A stretch of DNA of 64,000 bases from Campylobacteraceae bacterium (GTDB taxonomy: Bacteria; Campylobacterota; Campylobacteria; Campylobacterales; Campylobacteraceae), in contig CAADYZ010000017.1 in assembly GCA_900753405.1 (NCBI GenBank), positions 1 through 64,000 on the forward strand. Direction: 5' to 3'. The notes beneath the pieces were generated by a model. The model ran no database searches. It saw only the letters and a list, made by a program, of their open reading frames with translations, and was not told the origin of the DNA. Shown one piece after another: positions 42,456-51,893 of this stretch. Position numbers and translations under genes: made by a program. Position 1 is the stretch's first letter, and each line of letters begins with the position of its first letter.

Positions 42456-43433
42456 ATGTCAAAAGTTGCGGTGATAGTGCCGATTTTTAATGCGCAGGCG
42501 TATTTGACTGAGTGCATCCAGAGCGTGCTTTCGCAGTCACATAGGGATTTGTTGGTCTTTTTAGTCAATGACGGAAGCGGCGATGAAAGCCTTGAAATCG
42601 CCAAACGCTTTGCCGCAAAAGACGAGCGGATCGTCCTCATCGACAAGCCAAACTCAGGCGCAAGCGAGTCAAGAAACGGCGTGTTAGAGCTTTTGTATGA
42701 CGCTTACGGCGGCGGACAAAACGGCGAATTTTCACAAACGGGGGATTACGCCTGTTTTGAAAAACGACTCGGGCTTGGAGGAATTTGAGGTAAAAAGCCG
42801 GCGCGAGTGGCGAGTTTTTACCAAAAACGGCGAGTTTTGGCAAGCGGCACGCGAGGTGGAGTTTGTCGCGTTTGCGGATAGTGACGACATCGTTTTGCCG
42901 CAGGCTTACGAGGCGGTGGATGAAGAGTGGTGCGGAGTGCGTCTTTTTTTGGGGCGAAGTGTTTTGGCGAAGGGGACAAGGAGGGTTGGGCGGGAGATAA
43001 CGCAGTTTTGTGCGTAAGGCGCGAAGGGTTGAGCAAAATGCACTGGCAGATCGCCCTTGATGCGCCAAACTGCCCTTGGGATCAGTTGTTTCGTTTAAGG
43101 CTGCTTGCAAAACACCGCCTTTTCTTTCCGCCCGCGAAAATCGGCGAGGACGAGGTTTTTAAGTTTTGCTACCTTGCGTTGTGTCAAAGTGTCTATTTTA
43201 TGAGCCAAACGCTTTATTTATACCGCAAGAATGAGGGGTCGGCGTCGTTTGGTTACGCGGCAGAGCTTGAAAGCGGCAAGTGCCGTCTTGACATCTTAGA
43301 GAATTTCAAATACATCGCCGAATTTTACAGACAACACGGCTTGTTTGAAGCAAATTACGGCTTGTTGCAGCGCATTTACACAAACCTGCTCGCTGACGCC
43401 ATCACGCTCAACGCAAAGCAGCACTTAAAGTGA
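42456..43433 (+). pseudogene. Frameshifted family-2 glycosyltransferase
   Basis: It opens with a textbook GT2 start, VAVIVPIFNAQAYLTECIQSVLSQSHRDLLVFLVNDGSGDESLEIA. The frame is lost near 42740 and regained in another frame as NDSGLEEFEVKSRREW and VEFVAFADSDDIVLPQAYEA (the DXD motif). Near 42950 it returns to the first frame as CPWDQLFRLRLLAKHRLFFPP and GEDEVFKFCYLALC. Two compensating shifts break the protein. The intact enzyme would add sugar to lipo-oligosaccharide or another surface glycan. The G-run near the first shift has only five Gs, too short for usual Campylobacter phase variation. Confidence 0.85.
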
Positions 43434-43486
43434 GTTTAAACGCCGCGTTAAAGGAGTTGCAACAAAATTCTGCGCCCTAGACGAGC

Positions 43487-43729
43487 TTGGTTGAATGCAA
43501 CAAACGGCTTGCAAAATTCAAATTTGGTTTTGACATTTTTGGACTTTCAAAGGAGCTAGTTTTTATCGAAGCGGCTGGGCGCAGAGTTTGGACGAAACGG
43601 CGGCAGTATTTTTGGCATCTGTTTAAGAAAAAGTTCAAACTCAAAGCCGTCATCTACACGAGCGAGGTGAGAATTTCCTACCTTAAACTCTGGCGAAAGA
43701 AGCTGTTTGTCCGCAGGCGAAAACTCTGA
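43487..43729 (+). pseudogene. Possible 3' remnant of the glycosyltransferase region
   Basis: An 80-codon open frame with a TTG start and no good ribosome site. The N-terminal part, RLAKFKFGFDIF, is a dispersed element read in the KFGFD frame. The rest is basic and aromatic (RQYFWHLFKKKFKLKAVIYTSEVRI), like the tail of some glycosyltransferases. I treat it as a decayed tail, not a gene. Confidence 0.35.
43517..43535. repeat. SNSxLT element, last copy before the restriction island
   Basis: TTCAAATTTGGTTTTGACA. No further copy was found until 52048, across the restriction island. Confidence 0.85.
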
Positions 43730-43794
43730 GCCAAGCGGCTAAGGCTGGTTTTACCATTTTTAAGTATAATCCACCAACATAAAAAGGAGGCTTT

Positions 43795-44079
43795 ATGTGG
43801 AAGCTTTATCACACTATCAAAGCTGGACTTTCGCTATCTAGCGGCAATGTCGGCTGGGCGGGGTATCACGCCTTTAAAGCCGCCTCGCACAAGTCAAATC
43901 ACCGCCAAAAAGGGCAAAACGGCGAGGCAGGCTGCAAAGTTTTCTTAAAAGGCGAGGACAAAACAAGCCAGATCGAAAGTTTCACAACCACGAAAGAAAA
44001 CAACCTTCGCGTCAAGTTTTTTGGCAACGGCAAAACCTACACCTACACTCCGCAAAACTACAAAATCGTCAAATCGTGA
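43795..44079 (+). CDS. Small basic protein, function unknown
   Basis: 94 residues with a strong ribosome site (AAAAAGGAGGC, 5 nt before the ATG). The N-terminal part (MWKLYHTIKAGLSLSSGNVGWAGYHAFKAA) is amphipathic with Gly/Ala, the middle is polar, and the end (LRVKFFGNGKTYTYTPQNYKIVK) looks like a short beta sheet. No known family is recognised. A likely -10 (AAGTATAAT near 43760) precedes it. Confidence 0.6.
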   Translation: MWKLYHTIKAGLSLSSGNVGWAGYHAFKAASHKSNHRQKGQNGEAGCKVFLKGEDKTSQIESFTTTKENNLRVKFFGNGKTYTYTPQNYKIVKS

Positions 44080-44159
44080 AGTTTCGCCGTAACCTCACGC
44101 CCAAAACCCATACATTCACACTCGGTTCAAGTGCGGTAACTAAAAAGGATTTAGGCGTT

Positions 44160-44888
44160 TTAATCTCTATTTTCTCGTTTTGCTGTATCTGGGATATTTT
44201 CATTATAGAATTCTCTAATTTCTTTTCTGCTTGTCAGCACTTCATTAGCTATAAAATTTATCAATTTAAACAACTGAAATGCTATTTCTGGTTTATCTCT
44301 AATTTCCAACTCATTAGGATGCGCAGCACTATTTCCCACTACACGCACAGAATCTAACGCTTTTCTTAAATCCTCATCAATATTTTCTTGCATTAAATTT
44401 TTAATAACTCTATCAAGATTTTTGTCTTTATCTAAGTGTATCATCAGCTTCTGTAATGCTAAACGAAGCAAAACGCAAGCTCCGCGTGGCGAATCTTGCA
44501 CTATCAGCGAAGCCTCTTCATAGTCAGCTTTTATATCATCTGGCAAATCATCATTTGGTAGCGGTGTCAATCGTGGTTTTGGATAAACCATTTTTTCATC
44601 TATCCAAATACTGATTTTTTGGCAACTTGGATTTTGACATATAGCAAACGCATTAGCATATTGTCCATAGAAAGTTGCAAATTCAGTTATATTATTTATA
44701 TCGTTGTTTATATTTTCTGTAAGACAGTCTATTCTTTTAATAATGTCTTGTTTTAATTTATACAAATCATTATGAAGTCTTTGTTGCATTCTAAATGGCA
44801 CAACAAATTCCATTTGTGATAAAACCTGACAATACGGACAAGTAAAAGCATTTTTATCAAATTCGGGCTCTACAAATTTATTGTTCAT
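44160..44888 (-). CDS. DUF4145-type protein beside the restriction operon
   Basis: N-terminal zinc-ribbon-like Cys pair (FTCPYCQV) and a later pair (CQNPSCQK), then a helical DUF4145-like part: ADYEEASLIVQDSPRGACVLLRLALQKLMIHL and VRVVGNSAAHPNELEI. DUF4145 domains are common beside or fused to restriction enzymes and may sense or bind nucleic acid ends; the role here is unknown. AAGGATT precedes the ATG. It lies 83 nt beyond res, on the same strand and in the same AT-richer DNA. Confidence 0.7.
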   Translation of the reverse strand: MNNKFVEPEFDKNAFTCPYCQVLSQMEFVVPFRMQQRLHNDLYKLKQDIIKRIDCLTENINNDINNITEFATFYGQYANAFAICQNPSCQKISIWIDEKMVYPKPRLTPLPNDDLPDDIKADYEEASLIVQDSPRGACVLLRLALQKLMIHLDKDKNLDRVIKNLMQENIDEDLRKALDSVRVVGNSAAHPNELEIRDKPEIAFQLFKLINFIANEVLTSRKEIREFYNENIPDTAKRENRD

Positions 44889-44971
44889 TCATAATCCTTG
44901 TAATATTTTTACATAGTTTTGCTTTGAAAATTTTCTTTGCAAATAAAATAAAAACCAATCTAAATGTGATA

Positions 44972-47911
44972 TCAGCTCAAAAAATATTTAAAAATCGTCT
45001 CAATATCACTACACACATAGTTTTTAAAGTCCTCATAAGATGAGCCTTGTTTGTTATAATACACTAATTTTACCTTTACATTAGTGTTTTCAAATGTTAA
45101 ATTTTTGCCCTCAAAAAGAGCTTGAAAGCCCTTTAATTTGTCTCTTGGGTTTTGTTCGTGCGTTAGTCCTTTTGGGTCGATAAAAATGATATGAAATTCA
45201 TCTTTTGTTTTTATCCAAAAGATAAAATCAGGGTAAAATTTTCTCATTTCTTGCACGCTTTCATCAAAATAAGGCACAAAAATATCATCGACATTTTCTA
45301 CCAAACGACAAAAGCACCATTTGCAATCTTTTAGCGCATTGTTTTGGCGCGCGATATACTCTTGCAAGTCCTGCAAAAACTCTATCTCGCTGCTATGTCT
45401 TATCGCATACACTATGTTACCTTTATCGTTTTCGTTGATGATTAAGGGGTTGTAATAATGCTGAGATAAATTAGAATTTAGCGTATATCCGTAGCATTGC
45501 GTGGATTCATCTGTGTTTGATTTGATGGCTTTGGTGTAGTCTTCTATGCTGATTTTACCTTGCTTTACTTCTTGCATTAACTCAGCTTCACTTTTTCCAA
45601 CTTTGACATTTACTAGATCTTTAATTTTTTTGTTTATTTCGTTTATGATAAGTTCATCAAGCGTGCTTGTGATTTTTTGAAAATGGCAAATTTCGCCGTT
45701 TAGATTGCGAAATTCTTTAAATTCTTTTTTCTTGCTGTGAAAGAATTTATCAATCACCACAAAGGCATTTTTTGGCGTGAGATTTACTCTACTCCCTCTC
45801 ATCTCAAAGCCTTGTTGTGTGCGGATTTTCATCAAGGTGCTAAACCCTAAATCCACACTTTTTGCCCCGCTATTTAAAAGCAAAATGTCCTCATCATAGC
45901 CCTTTATATATGCACATAATTTTTCAAAATCCACAGAAGAAATCGCGTAATTTTCATCGCGTATTTGCCCGTCTTTATACTTTGGCACAAGCAAAGGTTC
46001 AAATTCACGCTTGATTTTAAAGCCCTTTATCACTCCGCTTGTTTTAAAAGACTCTATGCCCTCCAAAATCCCATCTATCGCAGCATAATCACTCGCCATT
46101 ATAAAAAGCATTTCCAAGCCCGCACAAAAGGGGTTGAGTTTTTCTTTGACAAGAGTGTCTATGTCGCTTGCCGTAAATCTTTTTCGCACACCTAAAAAAG
46201 GCTCAATTCTCACTCCTCGCCCGATAGTTTGCAATACATATTTTTTAGCATTTTTTGAGCCTATGTTGATGAAACACATCAAATTCACGCGGTTGCTGTC
46301 CCAGCCCTCGTTAAACACCTTGCTACCCATCATTATGTTTATAGGCGAGCTGTTTTCGTTGATAGTATCAAAAAAACTCTGCCCCAAATCCTCGCCACTT
46401 TCCACGCCAAGCCCTTGCAAATAGTGCTTTTCCCACTCTTTTATACTGCCTATGTTTAAGAGCATAAAGGGCTTGTTTGCGTTTTTGCTTTGAAAGGCAA
46501 GTTCTTTGTCATTGCCCTTGATTTTACACGCTTCTATGCTTGAAAGCTCATCAGCGTAAAAAACACTTTTTCGCACCATAGCACTATCAACGCTTGCTAC
46601 AATGTCTAAAAATTCAACACTGATTTGCGCTGTGCTAAAATACAAATTCGCTTTTTGCAATTTGTCTTTTAACTTTAAGGCTATGGGCTTTATGTCTTTG
46701 TCATTTGCTAAAATTTGCAAAATCGCCTCAAAGTAGAGTTTCACGCCTGCTTCTTGTGTATTTACTTTATCGCTCACGGCGATGATTAAAGGATTGTGAT
46801 AATTTAAAGGCATTTTTTGCAAATTTTCATACTTGCTAAATTCATCAAAAAGCCGTTCTTTGCTTAATTTTATCGCGCAAAATATAATAAAACTTTCGAT
46901 GATTTTTTCTCTTTTAAGCTCATCATTTCCACTTTCTTTAAAGGCACGCAAATCACTATCAAGCACGGCTATGTTTTTGCCGTAATTGTCATTGTTAAAG
47001 CGTTCTAAATTATAATTAAAAGCACAAGTTGTTAAATCCAAATTATCCTCAAAAGTAGCACTAAAATTAAAAATAAACCCTCTTGCAAAATCATTTTGCC
47101 TCAAAATAGCCAGCTCGCCATTTGACGCAAAGCCGCTTGCAAGAGCGTTAAAATACCCCTTTCGCACGGAGTCTTTGCTGTCCCCTTTGTGCGCCTCATC
47201 AAGCAAGATATACCAGCCACTTTGATTAAGAAAATTTTTATAATTTAGCCGCTTTGCCTTGCTATCTTTGCCGACATTTTCGGCTGTATCGAGCAAATCA
47301 CTTCGGGCAATGTAAAGCAAGGTTTCATCAAACAAAGAGCCATCAAAACTTATCTTTTCAAAGTCTTTTAAATCCCTTGCGTGAATTTGTGTCGTGTTAA
47401 AGGCGTTAAAAGCTTGAATTTGCGCCCTAAACTGCCCTAAAATTTTATCATTTGGCGCAAGTAGCATTATGGGTTTTTGCGGAATTTGCCCCTTTTTCAT
47501 CAGCACACTTAAAAGCACGACAAGTTTTATCATCACTATGGTTTTGCCGCTACCCGTTGCCATCCAAAAACTTGCGCGGTTTATTTCATTTCTATCTATA
47601 AGCGAGTTTAAATTTTGCCTTTGATAGCTGTGATAGGCTTTTAAAAGCTCTTGCGCACTTGTTTTAAATTTAACGATTTGGGTTTCATCGCTGTGGTTTT
47701 GCGCACTTTCGCCCATATAAAGTTTAAGGGCGATGAGCGCACATTTAAGCGCACTTTGCTGATACTCTTGCAAACTTATAGTGTGTGAAAATGCGCTCAA
47801 TTCAAGCTCGCTTAAAAACTCGCTAAAATGCTTATAATTGTCTTTGATGATTTCATTTAAGATGAGCTTTTTAGCGACACTCTCACTCATAGATTTTTGC
47901 TTTTTACTCAT
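44972..47911 (-). CDS. res: Type III restriction endonuclease subunit Res (SF2 helicase + nuclease)
   Basis: DNA translocase and cleavage subunit that works with Mod. Walker A MATGSGKT lies at about 116-123, DEAH (LLDEAHKGDS) at about 236, and helicase motif VI-like QTIGRGVRIEP follows. A C-terminal PD-(D/E)XK nuclease is suggested by YPDFIFWIKTKDEFHIIFIDPKG at about 890-912. Length 979 is normal. AAGGGC precedes the ATG, which overlaps rhuM by 8 nt. No frameshift is seen, so it is probably active. Confidence 0.92.
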   Translation of the reverse strand: MSKKQKSMSESVAKKLILNEIIKDNYKHFSEFLSELELSAFSHTISLQEYQQSALKCALIALKLYMGESAQNHSDETQIVKFKTSAQELLKAYHSYQRQNLNSLIDRNEINRASFWMATGSGKTIVMIKLVVLLSVLMKKGQIPQKPIMLLAPNDKILGQFRAQIQAFNAFNTTQIHARDLKDFEKISFDGSLFDETLLYIARSDLLDTAENVGKDSKAKRLNYKNFLNQSGWYILLDEAHKGDSKDSVRKGYFNALASGFASNGELAILRQNDFARGFIFNFSATFEDNLDLTTCAFNYNLERFNNDNYGKNIAVLDSDLRAFKESGNDELKREKIIESFIIFCAIKLSKERLFDEFSKYENLQKMPLNYHNPLIIAVSDKVNTQEAGVKLYFEAILQILANDKDIKPIALKLKDKLQKANLYFSTAQISVEFLDIVASVDSAMVRKSVFYADELSSIEACKIKGNDKELAFQSKNANKPFMLLNIGSIKEWEKHYLQGLGVESGEDLGQSFFDTINENSSPINIMMGSKVFNEGWDSNRVNLMCFINIGSKNAKKYVLQTIGRGVRIEPFLGVRKRFTASDIDTLVKEKLNPFCAGLEMLFIMASDYAAIDGILEGIESFKTSGVIKGFKIKREFEPLLVPKYKDGQIRDENYAISSVDFEKLCAYIKGYDEDILLLNSGAKSVDLGFSTLMKIRTQQGFEMRGSRVNLTPKNAFVVIDKFFHSKKKEFKEFRNLNGEICHFQKITSTLDELIINEINKKIKDLVNVKVGKSEAELMQEVKQGKISIEDYTKAIKSNTDESTQCYGYTLNSNLSQHYYNPLIINENDKGNIVYAIRHSSEIEFLQDLQEYIARQNNALKDCKWCFCRLVENVDDIFVPYFDESVQEMRKFYPDFIFWIKTKDEFHIIFIDPKGLTHEQNPRDKLKGFQALFEGKNLTFENTNVKVKLVYYNKQGSSYEDFKNYVCSDIETIFKYFLS

Positions 47912-48908
47912 TTTTGCCCTTTTGTAACGCTTTATAGCTCACTTCAAGCTCTTTTATGTCGTTTTCATCGGCTTTTTGTGCTTCTATTTTTTTGCGTTTA
48001 GCATTAAATTTTTCATATTTTTCACGCACCATTGTTTCCATTTGCTGATTTGAAATCTTACCAAAGCCACACAAAATTTCTTTACCTTGAAATTTTAGTA
48101 GCAAATCCACATTTTCACGCCAAAAGTCCATAGTAAGCGTTTGATTATCTTTCACGCGCAATTCAGCAGACTCTAAAAACACATTTACAAGGCGGTTTAA
48201 GCTATCTAACTCATCTTTGTTAAGATAATTTTTAGCGATGATTATGTCGCCTTTTCGCACGACATTCCCTTTCCACGAGCTTAAACCCATATTTGGCGCA
48301 TTTTCATCAGCACGAGCGCAGATTAGCTCAGCAGCCGTTTGGTGCGTAACGGCATAAAGTAGCTTATTTTGTGTATCGGCAAAAAACATTTGCGTAGCCT
48401 TATCGCTCGCATCATAATCCACACTCAAAGCAAACAAATCCCGCACTTTTTGGTAAAACCTTTTTTCGCTCGCACGAATATCGCGGATTTGCTCTAAAAG
48501 CTCATCAAAATAATCGCTTCTGCCATTAGGATTTTTTAGCCTTGCATTGTCGATTAAAAAACCTTTTTGCAAGTATTTTCGCAAATGCTCGTTTGCCCAG
48601 ATTCTAAACTGTACGCCACGCTTGCTTCGCACACGAAAACCAACAGCTAAAATCATCTCTAACGAATAAAATTTAGTATTGTAAGACTTGCCGTCTTTGG
48701 CAGTTGTCAAGTATTCCTTGACAACTGAATTTTCGTCTAACTCGCCGTCTTTAAGGATATTTTGAATATGTAAGCTTACATTTTGTTTTGAGGTGGCAAA
48801 AAGTTCAGCGATTGCATTTTGCGCCAAGTAAAGACTTTCGCCAAACTCATACAGCTCCACGCTTGCTTTGCCGTCATTTGTGGTGTAAAGGATTATGTTA
48901 TTTTGCAT
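47904..48908 (-). CDS. RhuM-family protein embedded in the restriction operon
   Basis: 334 residues with the RhuM core: YTTNDGKASVELYEFGESLYLAQNAIAELFATSKQNVSLHI, then LEMILAVGFRVRSKRGVQFRIWANEHLRKYLQKGF. The N-terminal part resembles a KilA/BRO-like DNA-binding fold; the C-terminal half is helical and includes a Fic-like stretch (NKLLYAVTHQTAAELI). RhuM proteins were first named near virulence loci but often lie within restriction operons. The chosen start at 48908 shares a base with the mod stop (TAATG); the end overlaps res. Function is not established. Confidence 0.82.
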   Translation of the reverse strand: MQNNIILYTTNDGKASVELYEFGESLYLAQNAIAELFATSKQNVSLHIQNILKDGELDENSVVKEYLTTAKDGKSYNTKFYSLEMILAVGFRVRSKRGVQFRIWANEHLRKYLQKGFLIDNARLKNPNGRSDYFDELLEQIRDIRASEKRFYQKVRDLFALSVDYDASDKATQMFFADTQNKLLYAVTHQTAAELICARADENAPNMGLSSWKGNVVRKGDIIIAKNYLNKDELDSLNRLVNVFLESAELRVKDNQTLTMDFWRENVDLLLKFQGKEILCGFGKISNQQMETMVREKYEKFNAKRKKIEAQKADENDIKELEVSYKALQKGKNE

Positions 48909-51676
48909 TATTCCCACCATAAGAGATTTTTGAGTTTGTGGAGTTTTTCGTTGCCAAGATTGATATTATCAGCGCGTAAAATCTCGCCGTTGTCATATTC
49001 GCAAGCTTGCTCGCCATTATCCAAAAACAGGCGTTTGATTTTCCACCCCATAAGGTTAGCGATAGTTTGAAATATGTCAAATTCAGCTCTATAACCGCTC
49101 ATATTTAGCGTTACAGGCTTGTTTGGCTCTTTGTTTAGCTCTTTTATAAGTTTGCGTGATTTGCGGTAGTCGATAATCTCGTCATTGCGAGAAAATTCAT
49201 TAGAATTTTCGTGGCAATCTAGTTCTTTTTGTGGATTGCCACGCTCACTTCGTTCGCTCGCAATGACGGATTGATTTAGCACATATTCGCAATTTAAAAG
49301 TGCCTCTTCATAACTTTCAAGTTCGTAATATCTAAACGCTCCGCCACCTTTAAATTCACATTCTTTACTAATGCCGCTTGCAAATCCTGCCAGCACTTTT
49401 TTAAGGCGTGGTAAAACTACTTTGTAAAAATGCTCGCCCATTTCCACGCCTAAAAATTTTCGTCCTAATTTTAAAGCAACCGCGCAAGTCGTCCCACTTC
49501 CTGCAAAGAAATCTAAAATAATAGAATCTTTTTTACTTGCAATTTCTGCAATTTGCTTAATAAGTCCTTCTGGTTTTGGATTTTCAAATACTTTTAAATC
49601 ATCAAAAATCTCTTTTAAAGCTTTATCTCCTGCTGGATTTCCACCTGTTTCATCGTAATAAAAAATCGTTCTTGGCACAAGCCCATCTTGCACTTCATTC
49701 AAAAATCTTTTTATCATAGGATAGCCATTTCCACTGCCCCACCAAATTCTATTTTCTTCAATATGTTTTTTAAAATTTTCTTCACTTAAACGCCAACTTT
49801 GATTTTTTGGTTTTTCTAAAATTACCCCATTAGGTTTTGTGATTTTATAATCAGCATCATAATAGTGATTTGCGTGGATAGGAATAGGAATCCAATCGCC
49901 TCTTGGATCATTGTCTGGGTTTTTATATCCTTTTAAATCTTTTCTAGGCAATAATTTTCTTTTCCAAATATCTTTATTTCTAGCAAATATCAAAATATGC
50001 TCGTGTGATTCTGAAAAGTATTGAGCTGAATTTTTTCGTATTTTTACTTTTTCATAAATACTATTACTAACAAAATTTTCATCACCAAAAACATTATCCA
50101 TTAAAAGTTTTAAATTTGCTTGCTCGTTATCATCAATGCTAACAAAAATACTGCCCTTGTCATTTAAGATGTTTTTGCTTAGTTCAAGGCGATTATTCAT
50201 CATAGAAAGCCACGAAGCGTGATTAAATTTATCCGCATAAATAAAATCATCATTGCCCGTGTTATAAGGCGGGTCGATATAAATTAAATCAATTTTGCCT
50301 TGATATTTTGGCATTAGGGTGTTTAGGGCTTGAAAATTATCGCTTTTTATCAGCTCGCCATTAAGCAAGGTTTCTAAATTTTCAAAGGCATTTAATAAAG
50401 CAAATTTGTTTTCCTTGCTTAAATGTTTTGTGTCAATAGGCAAAAATTTGTATTTTTCATTTTGTAAAATATCCTTTTTGCTAAAATCCTCATCAACTAA
50501 ATTTAACTCTTTCCATTCTGTGATTTGCGTGTGAAAATTTGCGTCCTCAAGAATGCTTGCTAAAAGTGTGTTTGCGTTTTGCGCCTTTGACAAAATAGTG
50601 TCAATGCTAAACACATACTGGGTATTTTTGGCGAATTTTGGCTTCAACCATATCGCTTTTAGCTCGTTTTCAAATTTAGCAATAAATTCTATAAGCTCAT
50701 AAGCAAGGTTTTTAACCATTTGCAAACGCTTGATAGCAAATGCGCTCCACTCTTGAAACTCGCTGTCTTTGTAAAGATAAGAAAACATCCACAAATCAAA
50801 CTGCTCTTTTAAAAAACCAAGCGCGTCTTTATGGATAAAAAAGTCGATTTCGTTTTGTTTTTTGTAAGCACGAAAGAGTTTTTTAAGCTCGTCAAGCTCA
50901 CTTTGCGTGGGCTTTTTGCTGATGATTTGTCGTTGGCTTAATGCCTTTAAAAATTCATCGCTAAATTCGTTTGAATTGCTCTTAAAAACTGCACTTAAAT
51001 TTGGAAATAAATCTTTTTGATTGCTCACTTTTATGGTGATTTGTAAGATAGAATTTTCGCTAGAATTTTCAAAAGCACTCTTTTCGTCTTGCTCACTCGC
51101 GCTTACAAATGAAATGTCATCAAATTTAAAAATCACTTTGTTTTTGCTGTTGTCAGCGTTTTGTTTAAATTCGCTTGCGTCAAAATAAAGGCTGAATTTG
51201 CCCGTGTTGCTTTGCAAAATAAGGCTTTGATAAAGCGTGTCGCTTTTTACATAGTAGAGATTTTGCGTTTTGTAAAAAAGGCTAGTGTCTTTGGAATTTG
51301 AGTAAATTTTAGCGTAAATGTTTTTGTAAATAGGCGTGTCGGTGAAAAAGGGCGTGCCTGTTTCGTTTAGGTAGCTATCAAAAAATGTGTAAAGCTTGTT
51401 GTAAATGTCGTTTGTTTCTATGGAATCATCGCCCACAAGAGCTTTGATACGCGCTTCTAAATGCGCTTTTATGTGCGTAAAATAGCGTCCTTTTATCATC
51501 AAAAGATTTGTCCAGCCGCTTTGTGCGGTGTTTAGCTTGCTTTGTGCTTTTTGGCTTGCTTGCTCATCTTGCGCCTTGCTTTCTTGTAAAGTCGCGTGAT
51601 GGCTTTGAGCTTGCTTTATCTTTGCCCCCAAATAACAATCCTCTAACCTACTATAAAACGCCTTTTTGTAGTCCAT
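48908..51676 (-). CDS. mod: Type III DNA methyltransferase subunit Mod (N6-adenine)
   Basis: Recognises the target and methylates adenine. Motif IV DPPYNTGND is at about 468 and motif I DFFAGSGTTCAV at about 722, the beta-class order with the target-recognition region between them. About 350 residues of helical N-terminal sequence precede the catalytic part, so the 922-residue protein is longer than classical Mod (about 650). A 90-bp MITE-like repeat (49180-49270) lies in frame in the C-terminal part, adding about 30 residues (SVIASERSERGNPQ...). It is first in the mod-rhuM-res operon. Confidence 0.92.
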   Translation of the reverse strand: MDYKKAFYSRLEDCYLGAKIKQAQSHHATLQESKAQDEQASQKAQSKLNTAQSGWTNLLMIKGRYFTHIKAHLEARIKALVGDDSIETNDIYNKLYTFFDSYLNETGTPFFTDTPIYKNIYAKIYSNSKDTSLFYKTQNLYYVKSDTLYQSLILQSNTGKFSLYFDASEFKQNADNSKNKVIFKFDDISFVSASEQDEKSAFENSSENSILQITIKVSNQKDLFPNLSAVFKSNSNEFSDEFLKALSQRQIISKKPTQSELDELKKLFRAYKKQNEIDFFIHKDALGFLKEQFDLWMFSYLYKDSEFQEWSAFAIKRLQMVKNLAYELIEFIAKFENELKAIWLKPKFAKNTQYVFSIDTILSKAQNANTLLASILEDANFHTQITEWKELNLVDEDFSKKDILQNEKYKFLPIDTKHLSKENKFALLNAFENLETLLNGELIKSDNFQALNTLMPKYQGKIDLIYIDPPYNTGNDDFIYADKFNHASWLSMMNNRLELSKNILNDKGSIFVSIDDNEQANLKLLMDNVFGDENFVSNSIYEKVKIRKNSAQYFSESHEHILIFARNKDIWKRKLLPRKDLKGYKNPDNDPRGDWIPIPIHANHYYDADYKITKPNGVILEKPKNQSWRLSEENFKKHIEENRIWWGSGNGYPMIKRFLNEVQDGLVPRTIFYYDETGGNPAGDKALKEIFDDLKVFENPKPEGLIKQIAEIASKKDSIILDFFAGSGTTCAVALKLGRKFLGVEMGEHFYKVVLPRLKKVLAGFASGISKECEFKGGGAFRYYELESYEEALLNCEYVLNQSVIASERSERGNPQKELDCHENSNEFSRNDEIIDYRKSRKLIKELNKEPNKPVTLNMSGYRAEFDIFQTIANLMGWKIKRLFLDNGEQACEYDNGEILRADNINLGNEKLHKLKNLLWWE
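49180..49270. mobile_element. About 90-bp MITE-like repeat with GTCATTGCGA inverted ends (copy B)
   Basis: CGTCATTGCGAG at one end and CTCGCAATGACG at the other, with GTGGCAATC and GTGGATTGCC inside. The whole unit keeps the mod frame open and adds an Arg/Glu/Ser-rich peptide. Confidence 0.8.
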
Positions 51677-51699
51677 TTGCTCGCCTTAAATTTTTAGGT

Positions 51700-51712
51700 A
51701 TTGTAGCAAAAA
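51700..51712 (-). promoter_or_regulatory. Probable promoter of the mod-rhuM-res operon
   Basis: Minus-strand TTTTTGCTACAAT, an extended -10 with TACAAT, about 24 nt before the mod start. Confidence 0.5.
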
Positions 51713-51755
51713 TTAGCCACAATTTCATTAACATTCTCATAAAATGACACAAACT

Positions 51756-51893
51756 TCAAAGCTCGCCGCCCCTTAACTTCACGCTTATGTCCCCTGCGCC
51801 AAAGCCTATGATAAGCCCATCTTCATAAACCCTACCCTCATCATCAACCAAAACTTCGCCTATGCGTTTAATGTCCTGATATTTGAAATTAAC
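51756..51893 (-). pseudogene. Short possible murC 3' fragment
   Basis: A minus-strand open stretch with no start codon ends RVYEDGLIIGFGAGDISVKL, a few residues, then a stop. The GFGAGD segment resembles the C-terminal end of epsilon UDP-N-acetylmuramate-alanine ligase. If correct, it is a relic left at the edge of the restriction island. The remaining part of 51677-52265 (589 nt) holds this fragment, the mod promoter, a facing element pair and otherwise AT-rich DNA. Confidence 0.35.

Noticed and set aside
42738..42745. Phase-variable G-tract in the broken glycosyltransferase
   Set aside because: Only five consecutive Gs; Campylobacter contingency tracts are usually eight or more.
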